Part shown: positions 49,701-61,700 of the stretch, piece after piece
Layout of the letters: each line of letters starts with the position of its first letter
Position numbering within the stretch: position 1 is the first letter of the stretch
DNA from: Pisaster brevispinus
Taxonomy: Eukaryota; Echinodermata; Asteroidea; Forcipulatida; Asteriidae
Length of the DNA stretch: 64,000 bases
Assembly (NCBI GenBank): GCA_023634235.1
Contig: JAMKCF010000013.1
Coordinates: 1,612,001 to 1,676,000, forward strand
Reading direction: 5' to 3'
Translations under genes and position numbers: made by a program
Notes under the pieces: generated by a model
What the model was told of the DNA's origin: nothing
Seen by the model: the letters and a program-made list of their open reading frames with translations, nothing else
Databases searched by the model: none

Positions 49701-52700
49701 AAAGGGGCACTCTATGAGGAAAATGTAAATTTGTATTGGAACTTTGCAAATGGCACCACAGCAAAAGCACAGGGCACCACGGCAATCGCTGTGGGTGCCG
49801 TGGGTTATTTCGAGACAATGTCAGGGATCGTGGAAATGTGACCAGCACTGTGACCTGTGTGGGCCTCAAGATATACTGTGTAGAAAAGATGATGGAGAAA
49901 TGTCAGTTAGTAAAGCAGTGTTCGCATTGGATTCATTTTTTACCTAGACCGTGGTTAACATTCCAATAGGTGAAACTTACCAGGGTCGGGTAAGTTACCT
50001 GAGAGGAAAACTTCCTGAGCTGTCCGCATTGGACTTAAATGGTCAAGTTACCCATTTGCTCGGTTAGTTTACCCAAAATAAGTCCAATGCGAACGCGGCT
50101 TAAGAGGTGAGAGGAAAACCCGAAGTAGGCCAATCAGATTGGGACTGAAACCATAATCCATAATGTAAGGCTCCAGGGTCTGGGGTGGGATTCAAACCCG
50201 GGTCCACACTCCACAGGTGAAAAGGCAGGGTTGAAAGGCAGGGGGGAAGGAACCGCTGTCCGACCCGAATGCCCCAGGTGAGTTTTATTTGGATTTAAGT
50301 GGCTCCCATGATTGTTGTTGTTTCTCGTCTAAAACAAGATCAGTAGAGAAAATGGTCATTTTGTTTACACTTTGTGTGATTCATTCGCACATGAAACAAT
50401 AAACCTAAAAAATATTACCTTAACTGTCATTAGAATCACAAGAAAATAGGAGGAAAATCAAAATTTTTGCATTTTGGGGGAGTTTCACACTGACATCAAT
50501 TGGGGTTGGGCACGCCCCCCTCCGACATGCCCTAGTTACACCACTGCCCTAGAGCCAAACCACTCACAGATTTACACAGAGCAAGATATTGTAACTTAAA
50601 CTCCAAATATTACACTAGGCTGGTTCTGTACATAAAATGTACATATAAAAAGATGTGGAGTTCAGAAGAGGACATGTCACACACAACAGAACAAGGTCAT
50701 AAAAACAAATGAGAACATTCTTGGCTAAAAAACACCTGAATTGAGAGAGCTGCATATGAGAAGTAAAGCAACTGTGTTTGGCATAAATCAGTATCAGGAA
50801 GGTTACACTGCATTATGTAGCTTACAGGTATAATCTTGATTTATTTCTACTGGTAGGCCTACATATTACCCTAGAGAATTACAAGGACAGTCTTATTAAT
50901 AATAATAATAATAATAATGGAGTCTTTTATAGCGCCGGTATCTGCCAAAAAAGGCGCTCATGGCGCTCGCTCATGATACAAAAGCAGAAAAAAGAGACAA
51001 AGATTAAGTAGAAAATGATTAGTCAATATTGGCTTGAAATAAATGAGTTTTGAGAGTAGTTTTAAATAATGATGTTGTATCCGCTGCCCTGATGTGGTAC
51101 GGAAAACTATTCCACACTTTTCCTGCAGTAACCAGGAATGAACGCGTTCCTCATGAGTTCTTGGCCATGTGTTCAACCAGGAGACTTTGATCAGCAGATC
51201 GTGGGTTACTGCGTGATGGAGTGTATTGAGTGATCTGAGATGTAGGATGGCGCCATGTTGTGCAATGCTTTATAGACCAGGAGACCGATTTTGAAAACTA
51301 TCCTTTGTTCCACTGGTAGCCAGTGGAGTTGCCTAAGGATAGGGGTGATGTCTGAACAGTCTAGCACCCTGAAACATCAGAATGCAGAAGGTCAGAGTCG
51401 ACTTCCTCCCCCCCCCCCCCCCCCCCCACTTCCAAACCCACATCTCCAGGCATGCCAGGTGTCTCTGGGCTTGAATTTGACACGAGACCGCAGGCCCGAG
51501 GCCAGTGTTTTAAGCCCCGGGCCAGTAATCTCATGACCGGACAAGTCCAGCAGTCTTGTGCTCTTTTAACTGAATAATAATACCTTGCACTGTAAAATAT
51601 CTTTTAAACAGAAATAAATTATGTTCAAATGTTGACCTTAGTCTGCAAGGGTAAATACAATTCCGTTGAGTATCAAAATATATTAACTTATAAGACAAAT
51701 GAGATAAATCTTCTCTATTTGCTTGTCCAAATAAAAACATTTACATGTTAAACTGTTTAGAAAGCTCTTTCTTGTGAAAATCTGGTCATGTAAAATAAAT
51801 TGTGGTCCAGTAAACATTTTGAGCTACAAGCCCCAAAGTCTTTTTGAATTTTACCCCAAATTCGAGCCCTGTGTCTGACATCCAAGAGTAAAGTATTCGG
51901 TTACATCAAATACATAAACTGTTAACTGGCAATCAAATCGGAAGTCCCAATGTCGAATGTCAAGCCAAATCCGCGAAATAAACTTGTTCAGGAAGTTGTC
52001 TGGCAGTAGGAAATGTTACTGCAGGCCCCAAAAAAGTGCTTAATCATTTCAGAGTATGGCATTCCAATTTGATCCCAAAATGTGGGTTTGAGTAACCACA
52101 GAGCAGTCTGCCGAAGTGTGGGGGTATTTTCGTAGGATTGGGTCACTCCAGTCTCTAACCAAAGACCAATTATAATTTGTATCCCTTTTTTCCCCCTTGT
52201 ATATTGTGTGTCTGTACCTTTAAGAAATATTTTTATCGGCAGACTGAACCTTTAGGTTTATAGGAAAATTTACATTTTTCTCCTCAGTCTAGCCTTCTCC
52301 TTTTTTGTATCTCTTTCGTGTGTAATTTTTATTGAACTTACGGAGAGCAATAAAATAATAATAATAATAAAATAATAAAGACACATTGTTATTTTACTGT
52401 TTCCTTTCAGAAAGAGAAGACTTGCACTGACCACTTGCAAGGAACACTCACTACCATGTCTGCTGTTTTGGGAGTTTCATTCGTTCATTCATTCATTCAT
52501 TTTATTTCCACATCAATGCAAAAAATAAGAAGCAGAGGTACATTCTTTAAATACCTAAACAAGTAGAGAAGACTAAACGAAGATGTGGAGGGGATTTGCA
52601 AGAAGCAAGCTTGTCGAGTGTGAACCCCCCTCATTTATATTATTTGTGCTCCAAGTTAAATCTACTTTGAGTGCAAATAACAATAACAAACATTTTAACT

Positions 52701-55700
52701 TATTGAAATGAGTATAAATATCAATGAACAAAATACAATGCACAAATAAACCTAAGCAAGCAACAAAATTAGTAACCCCAAGAAACAAACAAAAACAAAC
52801 AAACAAACAAAAAGCACAAATAACACAAAGCGGTGAAGCTATAGTAAACAAAGTTCGAGCAAAATAATCTCAGTTAAAGTTTCAATTATTTTGCTCAGAC
52901 TCTGAAAATGGGGGACAGCCATAGGGGAGTGTAAGTGCATTTAAAACAAATCAGGCCTGCAATGTCATCTTTATGAGGGCAAGGCCATTTTGATTTTGCA
53001 AAGGGCATTTTCATCGGGAAAATCTTGAAGTCTATGGGAAACTTTTGATGGAGCACCAAGGTCAAGAACAGGGCAACAGATCAGGGCCCAATTTCATAGA
53101 GCTGCTTAAGCAGAAAATTTTGCTTAATATATTTCTGCTAAGCAAAATTAAGCAGGATACCAGTTACATTTTGTACATGGTAAATGGTATTTTAGCTGGT
53201 AACCTTATTCTGGTAAGCATACTTTTGTTGTGCTTAGCAACTTTTTATGATTAAGCAGCTCTATGAAATTGGGCCCTGGCCATTTCCTCTGAGGCCTTCT
53301 GTGTAAGGCCTGTAGTAACATAGTAAATGCAAATTTTATGAGAAGTACAATCAAATAATTTATCGTACTCTTGTTCCTTAAGTTACCTTTGAAATGTGAA
53401 CAATAGTCTGTAAATTGTGGATAGAAATCAAATAATTAACCAATCATTTTCTAAGCAATTCACACAGTAGTCAGGCTATTACAGACCACTTGCGTGTGTT
53501 TATTTGTCTACTTCAAGGCTGTCTGAACATGGAGCTATACTAGTTTATAGCTCCATGGTCTGAAGGACCCCTGTACAAAAACAGAATTCACCTTTCAACA
53601 AGGAATCACTTCACAATTGCCCAAGTCTCAACACTAAACAATTGACCTTTTCTGTGAGGTACATGTAAGCCAGGTGCAAGGTTTCGGTTTTGCTGGTCAT
53701 GGTACATGGTACGTGTACATGCATGGTGCAGTGCATCACAAATCATTCTCCACTCCAGCTTTATTCCGTACCAGCCTCAGAGTTGCACAACAACCAGGAC
53801 ATCACTTTGATCAAGTGACTGTGGGTACAAGTCTGACGTCACTTCCCAAACCTTTCTGTTTCCCCAAAAAATATACAAATACATCAAAACATTCTGTGAA
53901 TTGCACACTGATCACATTAACGGGCGCTCGACTATTCTGAAAAGGAAAGCCAAGTCAACAAAGGTTTTTTGACTGAATGCATTTTGTTGTATGATTTTTA
54001 TGAGTTTTTACCCCAAAAAAACTGCTAAAATGCAAGTCATTTAGTCAAAGTTTCCAACGTTTGCATAAATTTATAGCATTTCAAATGATGTTGAACTTTA
54101 CAATGTAGAAAACTACAATACATATGTGTATAGTATCTGATTGTTTTGTGTTTTCAAATACAAGGAATGACTTCATTACTAATGAAAAACCAAATCGGTC
54201 TGAGACTAGGATCCAACTTTAAAGAGGTACACCCCATGTTGAAAATGCGGCATTTCAACCTTTTTAGTGACCCCATGCATGGCTCAAATTTGGGAGAGAA
54301 AAAAAACACAAGACCACAGGGCTTGTTGCTCAAAAATTTTACTGGACCAGCATTGTTTTAACAAGACCGGAATCAAAATAAGAAAAAACTTCCCAACCCA
54401 GTTCAAAATGCGTTTCAGTTTAATAGCTGTTTTTTTAATTTGAAAAAGTTCTCAGACAAATGTAAGAGAAGATGGATTTGATTTGTCTTTATGCGTATAA
54501 AGTATACTTCATTATATCATTACTCAATAGAATTGAAAGGTGTATTATCAGACTCAAAGTCAACATTTAAACATATTTTTATTTTGTTCAAGATATTACA
54601 CATTGAGTTATTATTCTTCAGTAACCTTCAATTAAAAACAGTTAGACCGCTGGACTTTTCCGGTCAAAATTGTACTGGCCCGACACGAAAACTACTGGCC
54701 TCAGGCCTGTAGTCCAGTGTAAAATTTGAGCCCTGGCCATGAGTTAAGTAATTTAAAAAGCTTTTAGGGACAGTACTCTCAACAGAAGAAATTCAGAGAA
54801 GCATGATGTCTTCATATCTAAGGAAAATAACAGCTATTTTTTCACCAGAAACATACATTCTAAACAATTGCAGATTATAAATCTGAAATTTCTCATCACT
54901 GAAACCAAGCGCGCATCAACCGTGAATGTTGTTAAAATGTATTTTTGAGCCATTGATGCTTGCACTAGCTTCATGCAAATACTGTCAGGCAGTATGGATT
55001 ACACACAGTTGAATAGAAACTAATTAGCGCATCTAGACCTGAGAGTGAGAGAACATCTGTGCATTGGCGATTAAACTGTTTACTCTATTCAAAGCTGTTT
55101 TGCTTTAGAAAATCAACTTGTTTTGAAACCCATGAAACTAAAAGCTGTGCCTGAATTGCTGACATGCAGATTAAGTCTGCTAATCTGCAGAGTAAGGGCC
55201 TTGTCATACTGAGCAATTTTTACTGGCAACTTAGAGGCAACCAACAGCACCGCATGCAAAAGGAACACTTTGTTTGCACAGGAGTTATTTTTCTAACTAC
55301 GTCTTACAATCCTAAAGGAAATAATATGAACATTGAAATGTGAAGGCCTTTTCTTTTTGGAGACTGCCTGGAACTGGTTGCCTGTAAATTGCCTCATGTG
55401 ACATGGCCCTAAAGCTGTGCCTGACTTGGTGGCTACAGCTATGGCTAGGGCTAGGGCTGTTTTCTGGTCATCATGCATTGAAGTGTAGGACATCCTTAGC
55501 CAACACCCCTAGGAACAGCCACAGCCATAGCTGTAGCCGCCAATTCAGATACAGCCTTGCTCTTCAGGTCCTTTAGGTTGGTATTCAGGGCCAAATTACA
55601 CAGAGCTGCTTTTAAAGCAAAAAAGTAGAGCCTCGAGGCATGCAACAAATTATTGAAAAAGGTTACAAGCCAAAATACCATATTTACTATTTGTAAGTGG

Positions 55701-58700
55701 TATCCTGTTTATTTTTGCTTAGCTGATTTTTTAAAAATAATATTTTCTGCTTAAGCAGCTCTCTGAAATTGGGCTCAGTTCAAAACCGTTCATTTAACTG
55801 ATTTGCATAAGTTCTGAAAACTCTCCAGTTTATTCCAAAGCTCTTTCCTCAATATTTACAGCAAACATGTACTTGTAGATTGTACCATGAATAGTGTGCA
55901 AAATCTACAATATTAACCCTAACCCCCATTAGGGTCTCTCTACAAAGCCTGCCAAATACAACAGAATGCAACACAGTTGAAATGAGAACCATGCCAAATG
56001 CAACAAAATGCAACAAGGGATATTGTTGCATTGTGCAGGCATGCTGTTTGGGAAAGGACTGAGCAACATGGTGTTTGCCCTGCTAAATGCAACAGTATGC
56101 ACATAAGTGTAATGATGTTTAACTGTTATTATACAGTCTTTTGAATATGATTTGAATTATGATTCTTACCTAATATTACATCATACTTCTCAATACTTTT
56201 TCCATAAAAAATATTTTGAAATACCCATTATAAGTTGTTCAGATACAATAGAAGCACCCAAACCTATATGAAGTCACTTCACTGCTGAATGCAACAAATT
56301 CAGTCCAAAAATGACATCTGAGTTGACTGCCAAATGCAACAGATCACAACAACTATTGCCATTTGGTGCATATTGTTGCATTTATGGTTAGGGTTAATGT
56401 TTATATACCACGGTAGCTCCTTGTCATTTGATTGGTCGAACACACATCACATGTCATACTTTTGCCATGTATTTACTGCAGCAATGCGTGACGGTCCAAA
56501 ATGAAATAAAGGAGTCCTATATTGATAAATATAGGATGCTTGGGACACTTCACAGTGAAGATTCGCATCATCATTCCCAAACTAATCGTTCCCGCCCAAT
56601 CGTCCCAATGAAACAAGGTTGTGTCAAAGCGCGTCCTACAAGGTTTGGTGTCTACTTGAGGATTGTCCATGTTATTCATAAGGGTTTTTAGAATTCTATG
56701 ATTGTGTGGTGGACAAGTTTCCAGTCTATTTTGTGTTTATTGTTAAAGAATTCAGAATGCAGTCTCTCATTAAATGGAATAGCCAGATTTGATCATGTGA
56801 CTATAATCCATAACAATGCACTCACATGCATCCAATATTTGTATAATAGCTAACAAAATAGTTCCCCTTTGGTAGCCTTCAACTGTAGAGTTTTAAGGAA
56901 AGAACACAAGGGATGTATTTTGTCAAAGGAAGTCAATATCATCTGGATTGCGCATTGTGATGCAATGAACTGAACAGAAATGGTAATTTTGAAAAATGCA
57001 ATTTAGAATTCAGTTTGGAAAAATGCTTTCTAATGACTGATATAGGCCTATCAAAGCATTTGGGGGGAAATTTTACTATGTAGGCCAATGTCATACATTT
57101 ATAATCATGTAACATGAGAAGTTTACACATTAACCCTCCTACTGTCTGACCATTCAATATCTTCCACTAGTTTTTCAGTGATAAACTACATGTATGCCAG
57201 CCTGCAATATGATAGTCCATGTGGTGAATGCATACACAGCACACAGTCAACCCTCCCACTGTGACATCATTTTCTAATTTCATCCAAGTGGTTTTGAATG
57301 ATAGATGAATACACAATCTGACAAAATTTATACAGTCAACCCTCCGACTGTCTGACCATTCAATATCATCTCAAACATTTTTTGGAACCTTTGATTTCAA
57401 TTACTTTTTATCTAGTGTCTGGACGAAACAAAAGTGCATACTTTGAAGGCCCAATGCTCATATACCTGAAGGAAATGCGCAGTTTTACAATTGTGCTACA
57501 AATTCAACTTGTTGTGACGTTTACAAAAGTTGACCTTGGGTGGAAATTAGTTCAAAGAAGAATTCTTTCTAAACAGGAAATAGTTTTGAATGACTTTGTT
57601 TTACACTTTCTATTTGGTTGTGTGAGATTATTCTAACTACAGTATGAATCATGAAATCTAGACACAAATTTTAAAACCTAAGAATTAAAAACATACGCTT
57701 GTAAACAGTCCCAAATCTTTCTATATCCAACTGCAAAAGTGAAGCATTTAGAAGGACTGGTGCCAATAGGCCAAAATAATATGTACTTTTAAAAAAGTAT
57801 CACAGAGTCAGGCATTTTAGTCTTGGCCCAAACAATTTGGTGTGAAGTGACATAAGATAGGAGGATATTGAAGGATTTAGGCCACATAATGCTACCTAAA
57901 CCTGGCTCTGCTTACCGTAAGCAAAGAATCGGCGTTTACGGAAGCAGAGAATTCTTTGCTTACGGCAAGCGTACATGTATTTTCACGCGTTTGCACAGAT
58001 TTTTTGCTCGTACGCGTACGTACTTCACGTAACCGGGCATTCTTCACTTACACAGCAAAAAAAGCGCAGAAATTCGGCGATTGCACAGTAAGCGGAGAAT
58101 GGTGATGGCAAGCACAGAATTCGGCAGTTATGCATCGGGTGACAACGTAGTGGGCGCTGGCTGCTTAGCAGATTCGTGTTGCGGGAACATTTGATTCATT
58201 TATGTTCCAGCTTCCGTTCAGCTCAGTTCGAGTAATTTGGGGGTTCTGTTCCTGTAACTTTTCGTAGTCGACTCCCACAAGTAATTCTTGTCTTTTTCTC
58301 AGTGTTTTTGATAAGACTTTCCTTACAAAATTATAAATGTATATCAAGTAGTAAACCACAAAGGAAACTGACTGGATAAATTTTATATACTTTGGGTTTG
58401 AACAAATAAAAATTGACTGGAGCGGGACCTGAACCACACCCTACGAAAAAGACCTTTATTTGGTAAATTCGGCATGGCACCGTTATTTAAATTTTCCTTG
58501 TAATCTAATTACCGTTGAGCCAACGCCCTCATTTGGTTCTCCTTTATACGGCTCCCAGTTTCTGGAGTAGTCTTTCATATGATTAATTTTACTGCTATTC
58601 ATTATCTTCAGTTTCTATTATAATGGTTAGATTCGTTTATTAGTGTGTAATTTCTCGTTGCACATATTTACTATTGGTTTATGCAGGGCTCGAATTTGGG

Positions 58701-61700
58701 AGAAATATCCACAAGACTGCAGGGCTTGTAGCTCACAATTTTTACTGGACCAGAAGTTATTTTAAAAATCAAAATGAGTTGAACCGGCACTAAGAGAAAA
58801 TCTTTCTCATTTGTCTTATGTGTAGTACTTCGCTACTGAAGAGAATTGAAAGTTGTTTATCAGACTCACAAAAATATTACACAATGTGAGCCTATTATTA
58901 CTCAATAGAAAACACAAGACCACCGGGCTTGTCTGGTTATGAGTTTACTGGCCCGATGCTAAAATCACTGGCCTCGGGCCTGCGGTACAGTGTTAAATTC
59001 TAGCCCTGTTATGTAATGTCTATACACAACCCCAGAATGCCGCAGTAAATCACAGTAACCACCGACAGCTTATCTTCATTTATTGATTCCCATGACGTGT
59101 ACGGCCAAAATCATGAGTTCTCCCGGCAATGATTGTAAGTTGATATTATAAAAGTAAGTTTCATTGTTGAAATAAAAATACTGGGTTAAATTCTTTAAGT
59201 GTTGAATGTTTAGGTCTCTCCCTATCAGTTTTTCAGTACATTGCTCGGGAGATCGATGTATCTTGCTTCGGATGGGTCGTAAAGCCGTTGGCCCCGTGTG
59301 GTGTGTAATGCACGTAAAAGAACCCAGTACACTTATCGAAAAGAGAAGGGGTTCGCCCCGGTGTTCCTGGTTTGATTGGCTGCATATTGCGCCACAGCAC
59401 CTTGTAAACTATTACATGGTGCTATGTAAAGGAGTAGGTCTCATACTTCAAACAAAGCCCCACATACCATGCAGGAAATTAATGTTGAAGCGCCTTGAGC
59501 GTCACTGAGTGACAGATATGAGCGCTATATAAGAAGCCATTATTATTATTATTATTATTATTATTATGATATTTGATGTTGTTTTCATTTTATTGCTAAC
59601 TCACTTGTTTCCTTTTTTCCTTCTAAAGTAATAATAATGTGTACTTACTGTTGTGTTATTTAACATTGTATTTAAATGTATTTGTTATCTTTAGTTTCAC
59701 TCGCGTCAGTTTTGCCTTTCCCGTGGTGTGCAAATGAATTGAGGTGAATTCATGAGCACATTCAGGGCTCGAATTTGGGGGGAAATTCCACAAGACTGCA
59801 GGGCTTGTAGCTCAAAACTTTTACTGGACCGGAAAATTTGTTACAAGACTGTAATCAAAATGAGAAGAACACTATCATGTGCACACAGGTTCACATTTGA
59901 GCTATTTTTGTATCCTGCACTAAGAGAAGATTTATCAAGTTTTTCTTACGGAATACTCAACAGAAATTGAAATAAATTTGTATAATTATCAGATTAAATA
60001 AAAAATGCACTGAGGTGTTATTATTCAAAAACACAAGACCGCCGGACTTGTACGATTGTAAGTTTACTGGCCCGACGCTATAATCACTGGCCTCAAATTT
60101 ATTAAGTTCTGGAAGACAGTATTAAAAAGAAAGAAAAAAAACAGAACTCACATTCATGCATGGGCTTGGGCATTTCCTCTCGTCTGACGAGTGCCAGGAT
60201 GAGGAAGATGATGATTGGCCATGTCAACTCAATGACGAGACGAAGCTTGAAAAGAAGAAAACAAAATGAATGAAATCCTGTCAAAATCTAAGTGAAATGG
60301 TTGCCTGCTGCAACGACTAAAATATTTTTAAAACAAAAGTCAAGAACTCGGAGAAAATGTCAACAATCAAAAACATACTGATGATTAATAGGAAATGAAT
60401 TTGAAGTCAACAACTTCCTTAAACTGAAGTTTTTGCTAAAGACAAGTTTCCCAAGTTCCTAATTCGGAATAGTTTTCAAAAACTGTATGAGCTATGCAGG
60501 GTGTGAAATATCTGCTAAACCACTGGCCAGGATGACATTTTAGCATTAGGCCAGAAATTTGAACTAGTCCAGTGGTGCAAAGTTTTCACTGTTTTTTTTT
60601 TCCAAACATCTGTACTTACTAATAACAGCACTTTGGCTAATGTACCTTGTAGCATAATTAAAGACCGAACATTTTTCTCCTGAAAGTTCAGCAAATGAGA
60701 AAAAAAGAAAACCTAGGCCTTGTCCCAATTGCAACTGCGGCTCTGACTCGATCTCCACGATAACATGCTTTGATTTGAAGGAAGCTCATACCAACATCCT
60801 CAGAAACAGCTGCAGCCACAGTCACTAATTCGGTCACTGCCTTACTAGTTATGGTGTTGTGAAAAAAAAGTGCTTTATTTATTCCAGTATTCTGAGCTAT
60901 ACAAAAATGTGTGTAGTACAGAGGAAATGTTCTTGAAATTCGAGTCCTGTACTATACAATGCACCTATCATGTACTTTTTCCTGCAAAATCATGGGAATT
61001 TGTTTCAACGGCTAATTCAAAGAGTCTATCGCAAATACTGCCTGGTTGTTTTTGCACAATGGTCGAAAAGCACTGTGAGAAGGAAAACAAAAAAAAATTT
61101 CCCTTTTTCTTCCCACAATGCCTTTGGCTAATACTTTCGACCATTGTGTGAAATAAACCAGGTGGTAATTGCGACAAACCTTATTACTGGTGATGAGCTT
61201 AGAATCTCGCGCAAGTTTACAACTTTCCGGGTAAGGTTTGAAGTTGACCCGGTTTCTACTTTGCACTCAATGAATCACTAGACCAGGAATGTTTAAATGT
61301 GCTTACCTTCTGTCTACGACGTAGGGTGAAGTTCTTCCATGTCAATAGTGACAGTTGAGAGAAGAACTTCATATTGTTCTTCTTTGTACTCGTCTGAGCT
61401 TGAACGAGTTTGTTGAATTTCAAAGTTCTGACAATTTAGAAGGTTTAAGTTAGATCATTCCTAATACCATCTCGTACTGCAAATGTGTGACTGACTGTCA
61501 CAAATGTAGTCCATTCGGTTTTTGTCGAGGGGGTTTGTTCGAGTCCTATGTAGTATAGAAAATGCAGCTTGAACACTGGGAGGTATTGTGAGTACCGAGG
61601 TAGATGAAGTTTCGCTAACCTCCTACCTCCATCTGAGGTAACTACCGAGGTACACAACTGAGTTCGAGACGAGGTTCCTCCTGGTGAGGCTTTCTAAGGA

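Larger units (their letters stand above)
49198..60151 (-). other. Intron 2, 11 kb, repeat-filled
   Basis: Largest intron, directly after TM1. Contains a LINE 3' end (50900-51370), five copies of the GGGCTCGAATTT element, a nested MITE pair (52952-53312), an AT-rich stretch, a 5'-truncated SINE (59264-59567), one of the two 500-bp TTGCATTTGGCA elements (55913-56397), and degenerate repeats at 57131-57380. No open frame in it resembles a host gene. Stretches such as 52050-52950 and 56400-57100 show nothing I recognise. Confidence 0.6.

Noticed and set aside
49736..49969. Overlapping plus-strand frames rich in His/Cys/Gly
   Set aside because: Short, overlapping in different frames and without a recognisable domain.
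53045..53254. Hydrophobic open frame resembling one near 23062-23268
   Set aside because: Both are translations of the same MITE family B element, not a shared gene.
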